Below are positions 59,304 through 64,000 of a DNA stretch of 64,000 nt, in pieces (within the stretch, counting starts at the first letter, position 1; each line of letters begins with the position of its first letter). Source of the stretch: Phycomyces blakesleeanus NRRL 1555(-) (taxonomy: Eukaryota > Mucoromycota > Mucoromycetes > Mucorales > Phycomycetaceae). The translations under genes and the position numbers were made by a program. The notes below the pieces were generated by a model that saw nothing but the letters and a program-made list of their open reading frames with translations, had not been told where the DNA came from and ran no database searches. Location: assembly GCF_001638985.1 (NCBI RefSeq), contig NW_017265134.1:1178001-1242000 (forward strand), written 5' to 3'.

Positions 59304-60552
59304 ATGGACCATCGCCGACTGGAATCGACATCATCACCAGCCATGGGTCCTCATTATACCATGCTTGAAACAGCGCCGAGCCCATCACCCTTCCTTTCTC
59401 CATTTACCCTCGAACAGTTAGCTGGCCAGTCTTCAGCCACACAGGCCCAGAAACCAGCGCATACAAACACATTTGTGCATAAGCTGTACAAGTAAGAATT
59501 ATTATGTACAAAGTAAAATAACAGCCAAACAACCAAAACAATTGCTGTGTCAAAGGTTACTGACTTATAGGCTAGCATGGTGGTAGATAGTCAATATCAA
59601 CATTTGATTGCCTGGAATTATACAGGTTCCTCTTTTATTGTGTGCAATATCATGGAGTTTTCCCGGGATGTTCTTCCAAAGCATTTTAAGCATAATAATT
59701 TCTCAAGTTTCGTGCGACAGCTCAACATGTACGTCAAATTCATCCAGAATATTACCAATGTCGATAAATGTGTCTGATCTGTTCTAAAGGTACGGATTCC
59801 ACAAGGTTAACAAATCCCCGCGTGGACATCGAACTCTAGCAGAGAACCAGATTTGGGAATTTTCACATCCGAAATTTCTTCGTAATCGATCTGATCTCCT
59901 TGACGATATCAAGCGCAAGGCCATGGAAGCAGATCCTATACGCCGAGAAGGCAATGATCTTCAGGCACATATGGCAATGATGCAAATGTCTCAATCTGAC
60001 ATGATGCAGCAAATTGGCAATCTTTTTGAGAATTTTCAACAGGTAGTTCGCGAACTGTCTGATGCCAAACGGAAACAGGCTCAGCAACAGCAGATGTTAA
60101 AGGCTATGATGCAGTACATATCCAACCAAAACGGAGGCCAAGCTCCACCAGAATTGAGCTTTGACCAGCTGGAAGAAACCAAGCCTCAAGAACGTCCTCC
60201 GTCTATTTTTGTCACCTCGCACGACCCTTCGGCTGCCCAAACAGCCATGCAGGATTTGTATGCTCCCCGCCCTATGCATTCCATGCAACACACTGACCTG
60301 ACTGTCCCTTCAGGAGTCCCCTCGGTCCTCAGGCAACTTCAAACGTATGGTCACAATTTACCTCCCAGTCCCAGTCCTAGCCTGATGATATCCGATGACG
60401 ATAATTCTCTCTACTCACCCCACTCACCCCACACACCACGCCATCCTCCACAGCACTCTCAGCTGCCTTTGGATCCGTCCACTTCTCAACACATGCACCG
60501 CCGCGACAACGGCAATCTTGTTTTTGTCAATAACTCACTCACTAACCGGTAG
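59304..60552 (+). CDS. Heat-shock-factor-type transcription factor
   Basis: Transcription factor of 367 residues with an HSF DNA-binding domain. Exons 59304-59491, 59576-59728, 59790-60552 (phase 2, 2). The domain spans about residues 54-150: TFVHKLYNMVVD, HLIAWNYTGSSFIV, FSRDVLPKHFKHNNFSSFVR, QLNMYGFHKVNKSPRG and EFSHPKFLRNRSDLLDDIKRK. The intron 1 acceptor was chosen to give KLYNMV, the canonical HSF sequence. A coiled-coil/hydrophobic repeat with many Met and Gln follows (MMQMSQSDMMQQIGNLFENF, QVVRELSDAKRKQ). The C-terminal third is Pro/Ser/His-rich. The short N-terminus and compact size fit Hsf1/Mga1/Sfl1-like fungal proteins; which one cannot be decided. Confidence 0.93.
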
Positions 60553-63008
<2,456 letters not shown>

Positions 63009-63235
63009 ACTTGCATAGTATTACAATAAAAAAGTGTTACTACACAATGTTACTATCTACTAATATTAATTGTATATTTAATTATCATTTATAAGTTGTT
63101 TGTGAAGTGTGGTAAGCGGAAGAAGAAGAATAAAGGGGCAAAGGAAATCCGCCAGCATTCGCAGGACCAGTCACAGGGTCGAGTACACCTCTTGTAAAAA
63201 AGCGGAGAGCCAAAGATAGTCTTGGAAGAATCACC
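63009..63235. other. Short intergenic region and palC leader
   Basis: Only 227 bp separate the methyltransferase stop from the palC start. The second half is GA-rich and GC-richer and is probably the promoter and leader. Confidence 0.6.
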
Positions 63236-64000
63236 ATGAGCTATCCATATTCACTACCAACCACGGGTGCAGTGTCATTCGTCGACTATTTCGAAGATGT
63301 TGGCTCTTACTCATCACAAATATCTGATGCTACGGCACAGCGAGGACGTCTCAGAACAGTCCTGAAAGGTCTCAAGAAAGAGGCTCTTGACACACGCGAT
63401 TACCGTAACATTGTCAATGCAAGTGTTTTAAATTCCCTATCGCCATTACACTCTACACACTAAACTGAGATGCATTCCTGTTAAACTTTTGATCATTTAG
63501 ACAATCGATGATTATCTGCCATATCTGATTAGCATCATAAATTGTCTTGAATCAGGAGAGCTTAAATTGCACAAGAATAATAATATTGGTAATTCTTTAT
63601 TATTATTAATAATAGGAATCCCAAGCTAATATCACATTCGTTTCAAGAGACTTCATGGCGATCTACACTGAGTGATCACATTATCCACACCGGTAGTAAT
63701 GCACCCCGGATTGTGTGTCCAGACATTTATTATGAGCTTATTTTTGTACTTTTGACCTATGCCTATGCCTGTTCGCTCCAGGGAAATGACACTCTCAAGG
63801 CAGTACAAGAACAAGGATCTGATGCAGCGGCTATTTACAACAAGGTAAGTACAAAATACAAGCAATCCTTTTTGAATTCTCGAGATAAAACCATAACTTA
63901 TAATAAAAGCTACCTTGTTTTTTTTCTGCTAATTCGTTGTTGTTGTTTTTTAAAAAAAAGGTAGCCGATGCACTGAACACAGCTGCGGGGATCTTCCAGT
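63236..64000 (+). CDS. palC: PalC-like Bro1-domain protein of ambient-pH signalling (5' part)
   Basis: Start of a PalC-type protein, which in filamentous fungi binds ESCRT-III (Vps32) through a Bro1-like domain and takes part in alkaline-pH signalling to PacC/Rim101. Exons: 63236-63418, 63501-63588, 63648-63844, 63961-beyond 64000. The N-terminus MSYPYSLPTTGAVSFVDYF matches the PalC-type opening (PFxLPTTxAxSFxDF), then QRGRLRTVLKGLKKEAL, IDDYLPYLISI, ETSWRSTLSDHI, DIYYELIFVLLTYAYACSL and VADALNTAAGIF, again as in PalC. Intron 1 uses a GC donor (gcaagt). The intron 2 acceptor tttcaag was chosen because nearer AGs break the frame. The gene is cut by the window end. Confidence 0.88.

Overview
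This is a stretch of AT-rich nuclear DNA from a filamentous fungus, most likely an early-diverging Mucoromycota (Mucorales-like) species. The pointers are short spliceosomal introns of about 45-120 bp with clear GT..AG ends in nearly every gene, conserved eukaryotic housekeeping proteins, a WRKY/GCM1-type zinc finger (a class that I recall, without a search, being present in Mucoromycota and absent from most yeasts and moulds), decayed repeat-type ORFs, and very AT-rich gene-free DNA full of microsatellites. I saw no rRNA, tRNA, CRISPR array or viral gene. All exon boundaries were read by eye from splice signals and protein family conservation; reading-frame phases were checked to close for every model given.

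Layout. 1-16 kb: 3' part of a PAK/STE20-type kinase (+), the cytosolic Fe-S targeting factor CIA2/MIP18 (-), a 3.5 kb gene-free stretch, a poly-Gln WRKY-like transcription factor (-), ribosomal protein eL13 (+), and an ATF/CREB-like bZIP factor (+). 17-28 kb: an ING-family PHD protein (-), a large putative alpha/beta-hydrolase (+), a PRPP synthetase / PRPP-synthetase-associated protein (+), and a SWIRM-domain nuclear protein (+). 25.6-26.4 and 28-30 kb hold decayed ORFs. 30-32 kb: a FAR-17a/AIG1-like membrane protein and Mediator subunit 8 (both -). 32-42 kb is an accessory, repeat-scarred region: a LINE-like remnant, a truncated transposase, a 130 bp terminal-inverted-repeat element, a secreted exopolygalacturonase (+), and a solitary transposase-like DNA-binding protein (-). 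43-64 kb is dense housekeeping sequence around one large desert: MAD2 (-), mitoferrin (+), a small coiled-coil protein (-), the 1.8 kDa-residue-scale inner-ring nucleoporin Nup192/Nup205 (about 1,799 residues, -), eIF4B (+), a 3.9 kb AT-rich gap, an HSF-type factor (+), the mitochondrial rRNA dimethyladenosine transferase (+), and the 5' half of PalC (+), which runs off the window.

The genes do not form a pathway; neighbours are unrelated, as usual in fungi. Two divergent pairs probably share promoters (MAD2/mitoferrin and Nup192/eIF4B), and several pairs are convergent (kinase/CIA2; mitoferrin/coiled-coil protein, 37 bp apart). The most interesting points are the fungal WRKY-like zinc finger on a poly-Gln protein, the unusual gene structures (a 4-nt first coding exon in eIF4B, a 16-nt internal microexon in MAD2, a GC-AG intron in palC, a 29-nt first exon proposed for NUP192), recurrent T-run/A-run palindromes in non-coding DNA, and the mobile-element debris at 33-42 kb. 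I found nothing that I can defend as a wholly new biological system.
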